From Cytophagales bacterium (GTDB lineage Bacteria > Bacteroidota > Bacteroidia > Cytophagales > Cyclobacteriaceae), in NCBI GenBank assembly GCA_016124425.1, contig WGNT01000174.1, positions 1 through 42,440 of the forward strand: a DNA stretch of 42,440 nucleotides, read 5' to 3'. The notes under the pieces are model-generated. The model was not told the origin of the DNA. It did not search any database and saw nothing but the letters and a program-made list of their open reading frames with translations. A program made the position numbers and the translations under genes. Of this stretch, positions 7,562 through 17,432 are shown piece after piece; positions within the stretch are counted from its first letter, which is position 1; the number at the start of each line of letters is the position of its first letter.

Positions 7562-8926
7562 ATGTACCGTCTACTGTTTTATTTCGCACTTTGCCTCCCA
7601 TACTTCGCACAGAGTCAAGTGCCTACCGCCCACCGAAATGATCAGATTGCCGCGATGGTTGATGACGTCAATGCCGACAGTCTGCAGCGGTTTATGGACC
7701 AATTGGTGGCCTTTGGTACTCGGCATACGCTTAGCCGGGATCAGGAAGGAAGCGGGATAGAGGCGTCGCGCCAATATGTACTTGCTAAATTCAAGCAATA
7801 TTCCGCCGCCTCAGGAGGAAGACTGCAAGCTGAGATCGATTATTACACACAGCCTGCCGACGGAAGAAGGGTGTCTAAAGATACTCGGACGGGAAACGTT
7901 ATGGCTACCCTCCGAGGAACCGATCCTGCTGATACCCGTATTTTCTTGGTAAGTGCTCATATTGATACCCGCGTATCGGATGTCATGGATGCGGAGCAGG
8001 ATGGCCCTGGGGCAAATGACGACGGTTCCGGCGTAGTTGCCGTAATGGAGATGGTCAGGATCATAAGTCAGTCGTCTTTTCCTGCCACCATTGTATTTAC
8101 ACTTGTGTCCGGGGAAGAGCAGGGACTGCTTGGTGCTACCCATCTGGCAGAGAAAGCCAAAGCAGAAGCATGGAACTTGGTGGCCATGATCAATAACGAT
8201 ATGATAGGGAACAGCGCTTCAAACGGAACAAACATCAGGGACAATACGCGGCTGCGGGTCTTTTCAGAAGGTATTCCACTGGCGGAAACTGAACAGATGC
8301 AGGCGATACGTAGAGCTACAAATGGGGAGAACGACAGCAAATCGCGTCAACTTGCCCGGTACATTAAAGAAACCGGCGAACGCTATGTGGATCAGCTAGA
8401 GATCAAGCTGGTATATCGCAACGACCGCTTTATGCGGGGAGGAGACCACACTCCCTTTTCGAGAGCCGGCTTTCCCGCCGTCCGGCTATGTGAATACAAC
8501 GAGAATTATTACCAACAACATCAGGATATCCGGATAGAAAACGGAGCAAAGTACGGCGATCTGCCTGAACATATTGATTATGAGTACCTCCGCAAAAATA
8601 CCGCGGTGAATGTGGCTGTTCTCGCAAGCCTTGCCTCCGCGCCATCCGTACCCCAAGAAGTGGGGCTTGACCTAAGTGCCCACGCTGTGAATATTGAAAA
8701 TATCAATCACACCTTGCTGAAATGGACTGCTCCGGCACAGGGAAAAGCAAAAGGTTATTATGTCCTCATGCGGGAGACGAGCTCTCCGATGTGGGAAAAG
8801 AAATTCTATACCGAAAATACCCGAATACGCCTCCCCTATTCCAAAGACAACTACTTCTTTGCCGTACAGGCCGTGGGGGAATTGGGTGCGGAGAGTTTGG
8901 CGGTGTTCCCGCAACCGGTGAGGTAG
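7562..8926 (+). CDS. Secreted M28-family zinc aminopeptidase with C-terminal FN3-like domain
   Basis: From ATG 7562 the protein is 454 residues with signal peptide MYRLLFYFALCLPYFAQSQ. All M28 metal-ligand motifs are visible in order: SAHIDT (His), GANDDGSG (bridging Asp), SGEEQGLLG (catalytic Glu plus Glu ligand), NNDMIGNS (Asp) and YYQQHQD (final His). It should therefore be an active di-zinc exopeptidase in the periplasm or outside the cell. Residues after about 365 (VPQEVGLDLSAHAV onward, with LLKWTAPAQGKAKGYYVLMR) resemble a fibronectin type III domain, common on secreted Bacteroidota enzymes. The start at 7490 would add 24 residues and remove the clean signal peptide. It is probably transcribed alone. 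Confidence 0.9.
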   Translation: MYRLLFYFALCLPYFAQSQVPTAHRNDQIAAMVDDVNADSLQRFMDQLVAFGTRHTLSRDQEGSGIEASRQYVLAKFKQYSAASGGRLQAEIDYYTQPADGRRVSKDTRTGNVMATLRGTDPADTRIFLVSAHIDTRVSDVMDAEQDGPGANDDGSGVVAVMEMVRIISQSSFPATIVFTLVSGEEQGLLGATHLAEKAKAEAWNLVAMINNDMIGNSASNGTNIRDNTRLRVFSEGIPLAETEQMQAIRRATNGENDSKSRQLARYIKETGERYVDQLEIKLVYRNDRFMRGGDHTPFSRAGFPAVRLCEYNENYYQQHQDIRIENGAKYGDLPEHIDYEYLRKNTAVNVAVLASLASAPSVPQEVGLDLSAHAVNIENINHTLLKWTAPAQGKAKGYYVLMRETSSPMWEKKFYTENTRIRLPYSKDNYFFAVQAVGELGAESLAVFPQPVR

Positions 8927-9062
8927 GTTGCGGATAAACGAAGGAAAAGAAAAAATATCAGGAAGATACTACCTAGCAGTCTTTTGTTAAATTTACGTTC
9001 AAGTTGGTTAAAGATTTGCAAATGCCCTAGCGAAACAAGTAACAAAACCCGTGATCACCTAT

Positions 9063-11921
9063 ATGTACCGATCGATTGCCCCTGCTTTTTTTGTTCTAGC
9101 CATTATGGCATGTTACGTTTCTTGTAATGTCACTGGAAGGCGCTTCGAAATCGAACAGAAGAACGATGATCGTGACTGTCTGAACAACTACTTGGACTGG
9201 GGAATATACAGGGGAGATAAACAGGCCAATCAGTATTCTGAAATGGGTCAAATACATGCTGCCAATGTGCATCGGCTCCTACCCGTTTGGGAATACCGTA
9301 CCGGCGATGCAAATGAAACGTCGAACATGTATAGTAACCCCATTGTGATTGATGGCATCATGTATTTCTCAACCCCTGCACTCAATGCAGTAGCGCTTAA
9401 TGCCGTCACTGGAGAAGAAATCTGGGTATTCAATTCTTCGGTTTACAACAAAGATCAAAAGGTGCTTCGTGGCAGAAACAGGGGGGTTACTTATTGGGAG
9501 GGAGAAGAAGGAAAAAGAATTTTTTTGTTTGTAAGGGATCGTGTGTATGCCATTGATGCCTTATCCGGTAAGCTTATTGAGGATTTTGGCGAAAGGGGCC
9601 ACATTAAGCTGACAGAAGACCTGGGAATGGATCCCGAGAAAGCCTATATTGAAGTCACCACTCCTGGGATCATTTACAAGGATCTCTTAATTGTAGGTTC
9701 AAAAGTACCGGAAGATTACAATTCCACGCCCGGGCATGTAAGAGCATTTAATACCATAACAGGCAAACAAGAATGGGCCTTTCACACGATTCCCCAGAAA
9801 GGACAGTTCGGCTACGACACATGGAATTGGGTGGATGGGGAGACCTACGGCGGAGCCAACCCATGGGGTGGATTTTCACTTGATGAAGAAAGGGGCTGGG
9901 TATTTTTCGCAACCGGCTCACCTGCTAATGATTTTTACGGCGGATTCAGGAAAGGCACCAACCTGTTTGGCAATTGTGTAATGGCACTTGATGCTTCTAC
10001 CGGAGCGTATAAGTGGCACTACCAGACCGTTCATCATGATATATATGACTACGACAATCCTCCTGCTCCCATACTTGCTTCATTAACAATTGAGGGAGAA
10101 AAAAAGGATGCAGTTGTGCAGCTTACTAAGATGGGGCTCACCTTCGTTTTGGATAGGGATACAGGCGAGCCTTTATTCCCCGTTGAGGAGCGGCCAATAC
10201 CCGCGTCTAATGTTCCCGGCGAGGCAGCCTGGGCAACACAGCCCTTTCCCATCAAGCCACCACCCCTAGTCCGTCATAAGCTAACAGAAGCAGACATTAG
10301 TACCGCTACTCCAGCGTCCAATGCGTACGCAAAAGACGTTTTTAGCCAATATGATCTTGGTGGTATTTATACGCCACCATCATTAAAGGGAACAGTATCC
10401 TTACCCGGGCATCTGGGAGGCATAGAATGGGGAGGAGGCGCTTTAGATCCCTTTCTGAATATCCTCTACGTTAATTCCAACGAACTTCCTAGTCTTAATA
10501 GACTTTTGGAAGTTAAGGATAATGAAACGGATACCTATACGGATCCGTTGGAGCTGGGGGCAGTCTTATATCAAACTCAATGTACCATCTGTCATGGTGC
10601 CGATTTGAAGGGCAATCCCCCAGTTCATCCCTCCCTCTACAGTCTGGTTCTTGATAACCAAGACGTGTACCGCACAATCGCTAACGGAAAAAACCTTATG
10701 CCCGCGTTTAACCACCTTTCCGAAGCGGAGATAAACGGGCTCGTTGCCTTTTTAAAAACACCTCCACCCGTTCAGAAAAAACTAATGGCAACGGTCGAAA
10801 ATAAGGATAACGATGGCGGAAAAACCAGGTATGTGATAGATGGGTACAAATACCTCCGGGACCAATATGGTGCACCTGCAATTTCTCCTCCTTGGGGTAC
10901 ACTTAGTGCCATAGACTTAAATAAAGGGGAAATACGTTGGCAAGTTCCATTGGGAGAATATCCAGAATTGGTTGAAAAGGGAATACGAAATACCGGCGCT
11001 GTAAATTTTGGCGGGTCTGTGACTACAGCTGGAGGAGTTGTTTTCATTGCCGCCACTCCGGATGAAAAAATCAGGGCCTTTGAATCACGCACCGGTGAAG
11101 TACTATGGGAGTATCAGCTACCGGCAGGAGGGTATTCCATCCCAAGTATCTATATGATTGATGGAAGGCAATACCTTGTAATAACCGCCGGAGGGGGAGG
11201 AAAAAATGGAACACGTTCTGGGGATTCTGTGATTGCTTTTGCCTTGCCGCAGGCAGAAAAGCCGAAACCTAGAGAGCGCACTGATGAGTGGATATCCCTC
11301 TTCGATGGAGAATCGCTAAGCGGGTGGGTTCACCTGAATGGTTTTCACCACTATTTGGCAGAAGATAATGCCATAGTAGGAAGAACCGTGGAAGGAAGCC
11401 AAAACTCATTTCTCTGCACGAAGGAGGAATTCGGAGATTTTGAATTAGTGATGGAAATCTATATTGACAGCATCACAAACTCCGGAATTCAAATCAGGTC
11501 CTCAGCCAAGGCACTAAAACATGGCGATCACTACAATGAAAGCGCTGGAAGGGTATACGGTCCTCAGGTAGAGATCAGGCAAAATCACGGACAGGATTTG
11601 CTCACCTCCGAGGGCTTCTCGCCCACTACGGGCGTTCTATATGGAGAGGCCTTAGGTACCGGTTGGCTTTCTCCGGAAAAATTGATGAGAGAAGGGCACC
11701 CTCATTATAAAAACAGGGGCTGGAATGAGCTTAGAATTCTCGCCGTAGGACCTCGCATACAAACTTGGGTAAACGGCCATCAAATTGATGACAACACAAA
11801 TGCGTCCGTCTATGAGACGCATCCGAAAGGATTTATAGCCTTGCAAGTGCACGGCGTAGAAGGAAAAGGACCTTTCGATATGAAGTTCAGGGAAATTAAA
11901 ATCAGGCCAATTACTCATTAA
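9063..11921 (+). CDS. PQQ-dependent dehydrogenase / cytochrome c / DUF1080 fusion lipoprotein
   Basis: About 952 residues from ATG 9063; a GTG at 9051 would add four (numbering below uses 9051). The N-terminus has a hydrophobic stretch ending in a Cys suitable for lipidation (CYVSC). Residues about 35-735 resemble quinoprotein glucose/alcohol dehydrogenases, with propeller segments such as NAVTGEEIWVF, YDTWNWVDGETYGGANPWGG and HYQTVHHDIYDYD. A cytochrome c domain is inserted, with CTICH at 511-515 and LMPAFNHLSEAEINGLVAFL carrying a likely Met ligand. After about residue 745 (EWISLFDGESLSGW) comes a DUF1080 domain (3-keto-disaccharide hydrolase family). The dehydrogenase should oxidise a sugar and pass electrons to its own haem, while DUF1080 proteins act on glycosides. 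Combining both in one chain suggests coupled glycoside oxidation and cleavage, which is inference. Confidence 0.85.
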   Translation: MYRSIAPAFFVLAIMACYVSCNVTGRRFEIEQKNDDRDCLNNYLDWGIYRGDKQANQYSEMGQIHAANVHRLLPVWEYRTGDANETSNMYSNPIVIDGIMYFSTPALNAVALNAVTGEEIWVFNSSVYNKDQKVLRGRNRGVTYWEGEEGKRIFLFVRDRVYAIDALSGKLIEDFGERGHIKLTEDLGMDPEKAYIEVTTPGIIYKDLLIVGSKVPEDYNSTPGHVRAFNTITGKQEWAFHTIPQKGQFGYDTWNWVDGETYGGANPWGGFSLDEERGWVFFATGSPANDFYGGFRKGTNLFGNCVMALDASTGAYKWHYQTVHHDIYDYDNPPAPILASLTIEGEKKDAVVQLTKMGLTFVLDRDTGEPLFPVEERPIPASNVPGEAAWATQPFPIKPPPLVRHKLTEADISTATPASNAYAKDVFSQYDLGGIYTPPSLKGTVSLPGHLGGIEWGGGALDPFLNILYVNSNELPSLNRLLEVKDNETDTYTDPLELGAVLYQTQCTICHGADLKGNPPVHPSLYSLVLDNQDVYRTIANGKNLMPAFNHLSEAEINGLVAFLKTPPPVQKKLMATVENKDNDGGKTRYVIDGYKYLRDQYGAPAISPPWGTLSAIDLNKGEIRWQVPLGEYPELVEKGIRNTGAVNFGGSVTTAGGVVFIAATPDEKIRAFESRTGEVLWEYQLPAGGYSIPSIYMIDGRQYLVITAGGGGKNGTRSGDSVIAFALPQAEKPKPRERTDEWISLFDGESLSGWVHLNGFHHYLAEDNAIVGRTVEGSQNSFLCTKEEFGDFELVMEIYIDSITNSGIQIRSSAKALKHGDHYNESAGRVYGPQVEIRQNHGQDLLTSEGFSPTTGVLYGEALGTGWLSPEKLMREGHPHYKNRGWNELRILAVGPRIQTWVNGHQIDDNTNASVYETHPKGFIALQVHGVEGKGPFDMKFREIKIRPITH

Positions 11922-12009
11922 AAATCAACGATATCGCTGAGACGAAAGCGATGAGCGGAAGAGAAATATCCTTCCAATGAAAGGGTTTTCCATATTGGAT
12001 GCGTTAGAT

Positions 12010-12201
12010 GAATGAATTAGGCTTTTGTTATATACTACATTTCAATCCTTTGAATTCAACAATAAATCAATTTGACCTTCAAAGTAAATTTAAAAGTAGA
12101 ACCACGGAGGATTTTTACATAAACCTTTGTGCTCTTTGTGCCATCTTTGTGTCCTTTGTGGTCTTTTTAGCTAAATCTGGAATTGATTGAATGATCTACG
12201 G
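12010..12201. repeat. Palindromic intergenic repeat, copy B
   Basis: Second copy. It shares the upstream block AATGAATTAGGCTTTTGTT with copy C, then AAATCAATTTGACCTTCAAA, AGAACCACGGAGGATTTTTA and GTGTCCTTTGTGGTCTTTTT with copies A and C. It lacks the inner GACACGGAG segment of copy A and the downstream tail (TTTTCTCTTAAGAGT) found in A and C, so it looks truncated at its 3' end. A 60-codon open frame across it (12008-12190) is a by-product of the repeat. Confidence 0.8.
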
Positions 12202-12455
12202 AGTTAATGACCCCCTTTCTGCGCAAAGGTCGGTGGAAATGTGCTTAGGTGTGCTTTTATTGATTGTGTTCGACATTCTTGAACTACTGGTCCGGTGATT
12301 TTGTCATTTTTTAGTAATAAAAATACCACTTATCAAATTTTCACTTATCTTTATTCGAATAATGCAAGATCAATAGGATTATCAAACCAGGCTGTAAAGC
12401 AGATCGTAAGGCTACTCTTTATATCAAATTAAAAGCGACAGTAAGATGACCGCCA
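12202..12455. other. Upstream region of the histidine kinase gene
   Basis: AT-rich intergenic sequence between repeat copy B and the kinase. A TATCTTTA box near 12345-12353 is a weak -7 candidate. No gene, terminator or clear promoter can be supported. Confidence 0.3.
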
Positions 12456-14816
12456 GTGGATGGATTTTTCGCCAATTTTCAGTTGAAGCAAATCGAAAAT
12501 AATATGTCTAAAGCTGAGTTTGACACCCTAACTAACCTAGCGGCCCACATTTGTAATTCCCAAGTAGCGGTGATCACCCTCGCAGATACTGATGAACCCA
12601 ATTTTAAAATTGTGGCTGGCCTTTCCGAAGATGATCCGGAAAATCACACATTGGAACAGTATTTAAAAACATTCATGCATCATTCCTCCGGAGTTGTCAT
12701 AAAAGACCTAACCAAGGAGTCAGAGATAGAGTCTATTTCCTTTCAGGGAAACCGGATTATATCTATCGTCAGAGTGCCTTTCCTTGTTAGTGACCACGCA
12801 GTAGTTGGATCACTATTTATCCTTGACAATAAACCTCCCGCACTGAACGGCCAACAGCTTCGTTCATTAGAACTTTTAGGAAAGCAGATAACATTACTGT
12901 TGGATAGGCAGAAAAGCCAACAAACCCTTGAAAACCGGTATGGTTCTTTACAAGCGATAGAGAAAAAAACGGAACAGGATAAAATCAACTATGAAGCCCT
13001 TATTAACAACACTTCCGATGATATCTGGAGCATTGATACAGCCTACAGGTTAATTTCGTTCAACCGGGCCTTTGCCGACAAAATGAAACTGTTTACCGGA
13101 AAAAAAGTCACTAGCGGTCAATACGCCCTTTTCCCCGAAAAAATTCCCGCAGACATGCACTACCGGTTTAAGTCTTTTTTCGATAGGGCCTTATCAGGTG
13201 AATCCTTTATTGAGGAATATAGCAGGCCGGACAAACTGGACTACGGAATGGAGATCTGGATTGAACTAAACGGCCATCCTATATACCAGCAGGGGCAAAT
13301 TACGGGAGCAGCCTTCTTCGCTAGAACCATCACCACACGGAAACATGCCGAATTAAAAACCCGGCAATCCGAAGAAAACTACCGCATGCTTTTTGAAAGC
13401 AGTCCGGTCCCCATTTTACTATTGGACATGGAATCGATGCAAATACGTAAGGCCAATACAGCTGCCTTGTATAAATATGCTTATACGAAAGAAGAAGTTC
13501 AGGGCAAAAACATCACGATGCTGCTGGATGCCGAAAGTACCCCCCGGTTTCTCCAATTTGTTGCGGAGTTTAAGAAAAAGGGAGAAAACACCCTGCTGAA
13601 AGACATTACACACCGAAAGAAAAACGGGGCGGTGCTTCAGGGAGAAATGCTCGTACATGAACTCTCTTATGAAGGAAAAGACTGTCTATTGACCATCTTT
13701 AACGATCAAACAGAACAGCTAAAATCCATCTCCATCAAAACGCAGATGGCGAGGATATTGGAAAACAGCCTGAATGAAATTTATATTTTCGACACAGAAA
13801 ATCTACGCTTCCTTTATGTCAACAGAGGTGCTTTGCTGAACATCGGCTACTCGATGAATGAGCTTGCTGCCATGTCGCCCTACGATATCAAACCCGAATT
13901 TGACGAGCCCCAGTTCAGAAAGCATATCCAACCACTGCTATATAACAAAAAAGAAAAACTGGTCTTTATCACCCAACACCGAAGGAAGGACGGCTCCATA
14001 TATCCCGTGGAAGCACATTTACAAAAAATGCCCTATGAAGGGCAACCGGCTATTGTAGCCATTATCATCGATATTACCGACACGAAAGCCGCGGAAAGCA
14101 AGCTTCATGAATTGAACCAATTGCTAGAGAAAAGTAACGACGAGCTTGAGCAATTTGCATCCATTACAGCGCACGACATGTTGGAGCCGTTACGCATGAT
14201 CTCGGGTTTTACCTCATTGCTAGAAAGAAAATATGCCGAAAAACTTGATGCAAAAGGGAAAGAATACCTGCGGTTCGCCACAGACGGATCCATCAGGATG
14301 CAGCGAATGATAAAGGACATTTTGGATTACTCTAGGACCACAACAGGCCCACGCGAATTCGAACCGTTCAGCCTATCCGACATGTTGGACGATGTACTGA
14401 ACGATTTGCAGGTGCAGATCAAAGCTAGAAACGCATCGATTCAAGTCCCAGACCTTGACGTTACCATTTACGGTCACAAACAGGGCATCTACCGGCTTTT
14501 CTTAAACCTGATTAGCAACGGACTTAAATTTGTTCCAAGGGATAAAAAACCTGAAATCAGCGTTTTGGTTGAGCAGGACAAAGAGCATGATCAATTTACC
14601 GTCGTGGATAACGGCATAGGCATTGATTCTGATTCCATACCTATGTTGTTTAAGCCCTATAGTCGCTTGAGCAACCGTAATGAAGTAGACGGTACCGGAT
14701 TGGGATTGGCGACATGCAAAAAGATTGTGGACTACCACGGCGGCAAGATCTGGGTAACGTCCGTGCCGGAAGTCGGTAGCCGCTTCCATTTTTTTCTTCC
14801 AAGAGCGAAGGTGTAG
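12456..14816 (+). CDS. GAF/multi-PAS hybrid-free sensor histidine kinase
   Basis: A 786-residue cytoplasmic-looking sensor kinase without membrane segments. In order: a GAF-like domain (about 15-155, SQVAVITLADTDEPNF), PAS domains starting near 179 (INNTSDDIWSID), 308 (LFESSPVPILLLD) and 431 (ILENSLNEIYIFD), a HisKA dimerisation domain with phospho-acceptor His573 (ITAHDMLEPLRMISGF), and a HATPase_c domain (about 665-783) with the N box LNLISNGLKF, the G1 box VDNGIGID and the G2 box GTGLGLATCKKIV. The annotated start is GTG 12456; ATG 12504 (MSKAEFD), removing 16 residues, is a good alternative and leaves all domains whole. There is no receiver domain and no neighbouring response regulator, so the partner must be encoded elsewhere. 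The signal is unknown; bacteriophytochrome-like kinases have a similar C-terminal half. Confidence 0.9.
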   Translation: MDGFFANFQLKQIENNMSKAEFDTLTNLAAHICNSQVAVITLADTDEPNFKIVAGLSEDDPENHTLEQYLKTFMHHSSGVVIKDLTKESEIESISFQGNRIISIVRVPFLVSDHAVVGSLFILDNKPPALNGQQLRSLELLGKQITLLLDRQKSQQTLENRYGSLQAIEKKTEQDKINYEALINNTSDDIWSIDTAYRLISFNRAFADKMKLFTGKKVTSGQYALFPEKIPADMHYRFKSFFDRALSGESFIEEYSRPDKLDYGMEIWIELNGHPIYQQGQITGAAFFARTITTRKHAELKTRQSEENYRMLFESSPVPILLLDMESMQIRKANTAALYKYAYTKEEVQGKNITMLLDAESTPRFLQFVAEFKKKGENTLLKDITHRKKNGAVLQGEMLVHELSYEGKDCLLTIFNDQTEQLKSISIKTQMARILENSLNEIYIFDTENLRFLYVNRGALLNIGYSMNELAAMSPYDIKPEFDEPQFRKHIQPLLYNKKEKLVFITQHRRKDGSIYPVEAHLQKMPYEGQPAIVAIIIDITDTKAAESKLHELNQLLEKSNDELEQFASITAHDMLEPLRMISGFTSLLERKYAEKLDAKGKEYLRFATDGSIRMQRMIKDILDYSRTTTGPREFEPFSLSDMLDDVLNDLQVQIKARNASIQVPDLDVTIYGHKQGIYRLFLNLISNGLKFVPRDKKPEISVLVEQDKEHDQFTVVDNGIGIDSDSIPMLFKPYSRLSNRNEVDGTGLGLATCKKIVDYHGGKIWVTSVPEVGSRFHFFLPRAKV

Positions 14817-14891
14817 CGAATTGTTGTTAGATCCCTATTGCCGCATATCCAAAAAATCGCTTTATTCGCCTTTGCTTATCACCCAAATCGT

Positions 14892-15926
14892 ATGCGTGGC
14901 CTTCTTGTTATTTTCCTTATTATAATTCCGTTGTATTATGCGGATGCTAAACCAAGAGTTATCGTATTCACAGATATCAATATCGGAGGAGGCGACCCCG
15001 ATGACCGGCAGTCACTCGTGCATTTACTGTGGTATGCAGATGAACTGGACATTGCAGGCATTATACCCTACAGGTGGAATAAAAGCAGCCTGGAAGCTTG
15101 TAGGCTAGCAGCAAACGCCTATGCGGCTGACTTCCACGCTTTCGGATTTGGATCAAAGGGCTATCCCAATCCTGAACAAGTCTCGCAGTTATTTGCGACA
15201 AGTGCTGAAGATGCAAGAGCGAGGTTTTCAGCGGCTATCCAAAGCAGCTCTGAAAACGACCCGCTTTATGTACTCGCTTGGGGAAACATGGTTCTAATTG
15301 CCGAATTGATGCTCGAAGAAATTGATCTTCTCCCCAATATTCGTCTTATCTCTATAGGAACAGGTTTAAAGTACGGTCCCGAAGACGAAGTACCTGGTGA
15401 AGCCTGCGATGTACCGAATTGGAACGGTGGTGGCAGAAAAAGGGTGTATGAAAATGAGGCATTCGCCGGTCTTTGGTGGTTAGAAATTAACTGGACGTAC
15501 AACGGCATGTTTTCAGGAAATGGCCCTACGGAGATGTTCGAATTATTGTCTACCTATGGAAAGATGGGAGACCATATCAAGTTTGTTACAAAAGACCATG
15601 ATTGGGCCCAATATTTTCGGGTGGGAGATACTCCCTCAGTTTTGTATCTGATCGATCCCCGCAACAACTTGGATGATCCCACTCAGAGTAGTTGGGCGGG
15701 CAAATTCAAGCAGCCTTTTCCAGAAGAGAGACCGAATTACTTCACAGACGACAACGGACAGATTCAGTGGGACTACCAAAATCCCTGTAGAACCTGGCAC
15801 AATCTCGTTCCGATGTATGCTTACAACAAATCTACACTGGAACGTGAAAGGCCAGAGATGTACAGCAGTCTGTTGGAAAAGCTTCAGAAAACATATACTA
15901 CACCTAGCCCATCGCAAACGCCTTGA
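14892..15926 (+). CDS. DUF1593 (Sde182-like, nucleoside-hydrolase-fold) secreted protein
   Basis: From ATG 14892 a 344-residue protein starts with signal peptide MRGLLVIFLIIIPLYYADA; the TTG at 14838 would add 18 residues in front. Right after the signal comes RVIVFTDINIGGGDPDDRQS, the Asp-rich N-terminal motif of DUF1593, which has an inosine-uridine nucleoside hydrolase-like fold. Further family segments are LVHLLWYADELDIAGIIPYR and VLAWGNMVLIAELM. The prototype is the Saccharophagus cellulose-binding protein Sde182, so a glycan-related extracytoplasmic role is plausible but not shown. Many homologues carry an extra C-terminal Ig-like domain, which this shorter protein appears to lack. The beta-lactamase-family gene begins 48 bp downstream and may be co-transcribed. 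Confidence 0.8.
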   Translation: MRGLLVIFLIIIPLYYADAKPRVIVFTDINIGGGDPDDRQSLVHLLWYADELDIAGIIPYRWNKSSLEACRLAANAYAADFHAFGFGSKGYPNPEQVSQLFATSAEDARARFSAAIQSSSENDPLYVLAWGNMVLIAELMLEEIDLLPNIRLISIGTGLKYGPEDEVPGEACDVPNWNGGGRKRVYENEAFAGLWWLEINWTYNGMFSGNGPTEMFELLSTYGKMGDHIKFVTKDHDWAQYFRVGDTPSVLYLIDPRNNLDDPTQSSWAGKFKQPFPEERPNYFTDDNGQIQWDYQNPCRTWHNLVPMYAYNKSTLERERPEMYSSLLEKLQKTYTTPSPSQTP

Positions 15927-15974
15927 GAGGCTTTTCATAAATAGGGGCTTACCATTTAGATCAAGAGCATCGTT

Positions 15975-17384
15975 ATGACGTTAAAAAAGAAAAAGACGCT
16001 ACTATTCCTTGCTGTGCTGATTGCTGTAGGTGTATTTACGATTGATTATGCGTGGAAGTCTTTTCCTTTGATCAGCGCTTATGGGGCGAAAATAATGTGC
16101 AGCTGCGTATTTGTGGCTGAAAGAACCGAAGCATCCGTTCATGCACAGGAATTGGGAGCGTTTCTAATCAGTCTCGGAACGTTTGAAGTCGACGTAGCTG
16201 GGAATAAAGTAACTGGTTCGGTTTTCGGCACCGCCAAAAGAACGGCTATATTCCGTCCCGGACAAGGTTGTACCCTGTTGGCCGGCATGGATGAGGCGGC
16301 GGTTAGGAATCAACCCTATTTTCCTCCCCAATCACCGGATTGGAGTCAGGACACCATCCCATGGCCATCGGGAAACCTCGTCAACGAATCCATAACAAGA
16401 GACACTCGCTATCATAAGATACAGGCACTCATTAATGATGAGTTTGAGGATTCCGGCAAAAAATCCCGTCGTACCCATAGTTTGCTAGTCGTTCATGACG
16501 GAGAACTGGTGGCTGAGGGCTATGGGAATGACCATGGGATTCATACAAAACATACTTCATGGTCTATGGGTAAAAGCGTTATTGCATCCCTTGTAGGTTT
16601 GCAGGTAGACAAAGGAGATTTAAGTCTGGACCAAACCGGAATCTATCCCGATTGGACGGATGATAGAAGCCGCATCACCCTTCGACACATGCTTCAAGCG
16701 ACCAACGGATTAGATTGGGTGGAAGAGTATGGAGGTGTATCAGATGCCACCAACATGCTTTTCCTGAAACCCGATGCGGCGGAAATAGCGGCCTCCAAAC
16801 CCCTTAAACATATCCCTGGATCGGTCTTTTCCTATTCTAGCGGTACTACCAACATCGTGTCCAAGTTACTTCGCACCCAACTTGGAGAACAGCGATACCA
16901 AGAAATGCCCTATACGGATTTTTTCTTCCAAATAGGCATGCATAACACCGTGATGGAAAAGGACGCCTCCGGAACTTTTATTGGCTCTTCGTTTATCTTT
17001 GCACCGGGAAGGGATTGGGCTAGATTCGGTTTGTTGATGCTTAAAAAAGGTAATTGGGAGGGGCGACAAATTTTGTCAGAAGAATGGGTAAACTTTGTTA
17101 CTACTCCTTCTCTTGCTGCGCCTTTAGGTGAATACGGGGCCCAGTGGTGGCTGAACGCAGGCAATGCGAAAAATCCCCAAGACAAGCGGCTCCCACAACT
17201 ACCCAATGACGCCTTTTATGCAGGGGGCTTTGAGGGGCAGTGGGTATTGGTGATTCCGTCTGAAAACTTGGTCATTGTCCGCTTAGGCTATACACCTAGA
17301 GAGGAGTTTAGCATTGAGGAGTTTACGTCTTCGGTAATCGCCTTGCTTCATGCAAATGACGATGAGGGATCCAATGCTGAATGA
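15975..17384 (+). CDS. Beta-lactamase-family serine hydrolase (class C/EstB-like)
   Basis: A 469-residue protein with an N-terminal hydrophobic segment (LLFLAVLIAVGVFTI, about 9-23) serving as signal anchor. The catalytic SxxK motif is S197-M-G-K200 (SWSMGKSVIASLVG), and the second motif is Y287-SSGTTN, as in the 6-aminohexanoate-dimer hydrolase/EstB/AmpC-like group. The third box is probably YAGGFEGQ near the C-terminus, in place of KTG or HTG. The acyl-serine mechanism is expected, but substrate could be a peptide, ester or lactam; calling it a resistance gene would not be justified. It follows the DUF1593 gene by 48 bp on the same strand. Confidence 0.85.
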   Translation: MTLKKKKTLLFLAVLIAVGVFTIDYAWKSFPLISAYGAKIMCSCVFVAERTEASVHAQELGAFLISLGTFEVDVAGNKVTGSVFGTAKRTAIFRPGQGCTLLAGMDEAAVRNQPYFPPQSPDWSQDTIPWPSGNLVNESITRDTRYHKIQALINDEFEDSGKKSRRTHSLLVVHDGELVAEGYGNDHGIHTKHTSWSMGKSVIASLVGLQVDKGDLSLDQTGIYPDWTDDRSRITLRHMLQATNGLDWVEEYGGVSDATNMLFLKPDAAEIAASKPLKHIPGSVFSYSSGTTNIVSKLLRTQLGEQRYQEMPYTDFFFQIGMHNTVMEKDASGTFIGSSFIFAPGRDWARFGLLMLKKGNWEGRQILSEEWVNFVTTPSLAAPLGEYGAQWWLNAGNAKNPQDKRLPQLPNDAFYAGGFEGQWVLVIPSENLVIVRLGYTPREEFSIEEFTSSVIALLHANDDEGSNAE

Positions 17385-17432
17385 CGCGTGGCACCTTCGT
17401 TTCATATTGTTTGGTCGTGATAGCACTACATA

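Noticed and set aside
12008..12190. 60-codon open frame across repeat copy B
   Set aside because: It consists almost wholly of the palindromic repeat, whose other copies do not keep the frame.
15975..17384. Calling the serine hydrolase an antibiotic-resistance beta-lactamase
   Set aside because: The SxxK/Y motifs are those of the wider EstB/6-aminohexanoate-dimer hydrolase group; substrate specificity cannot be read from them.
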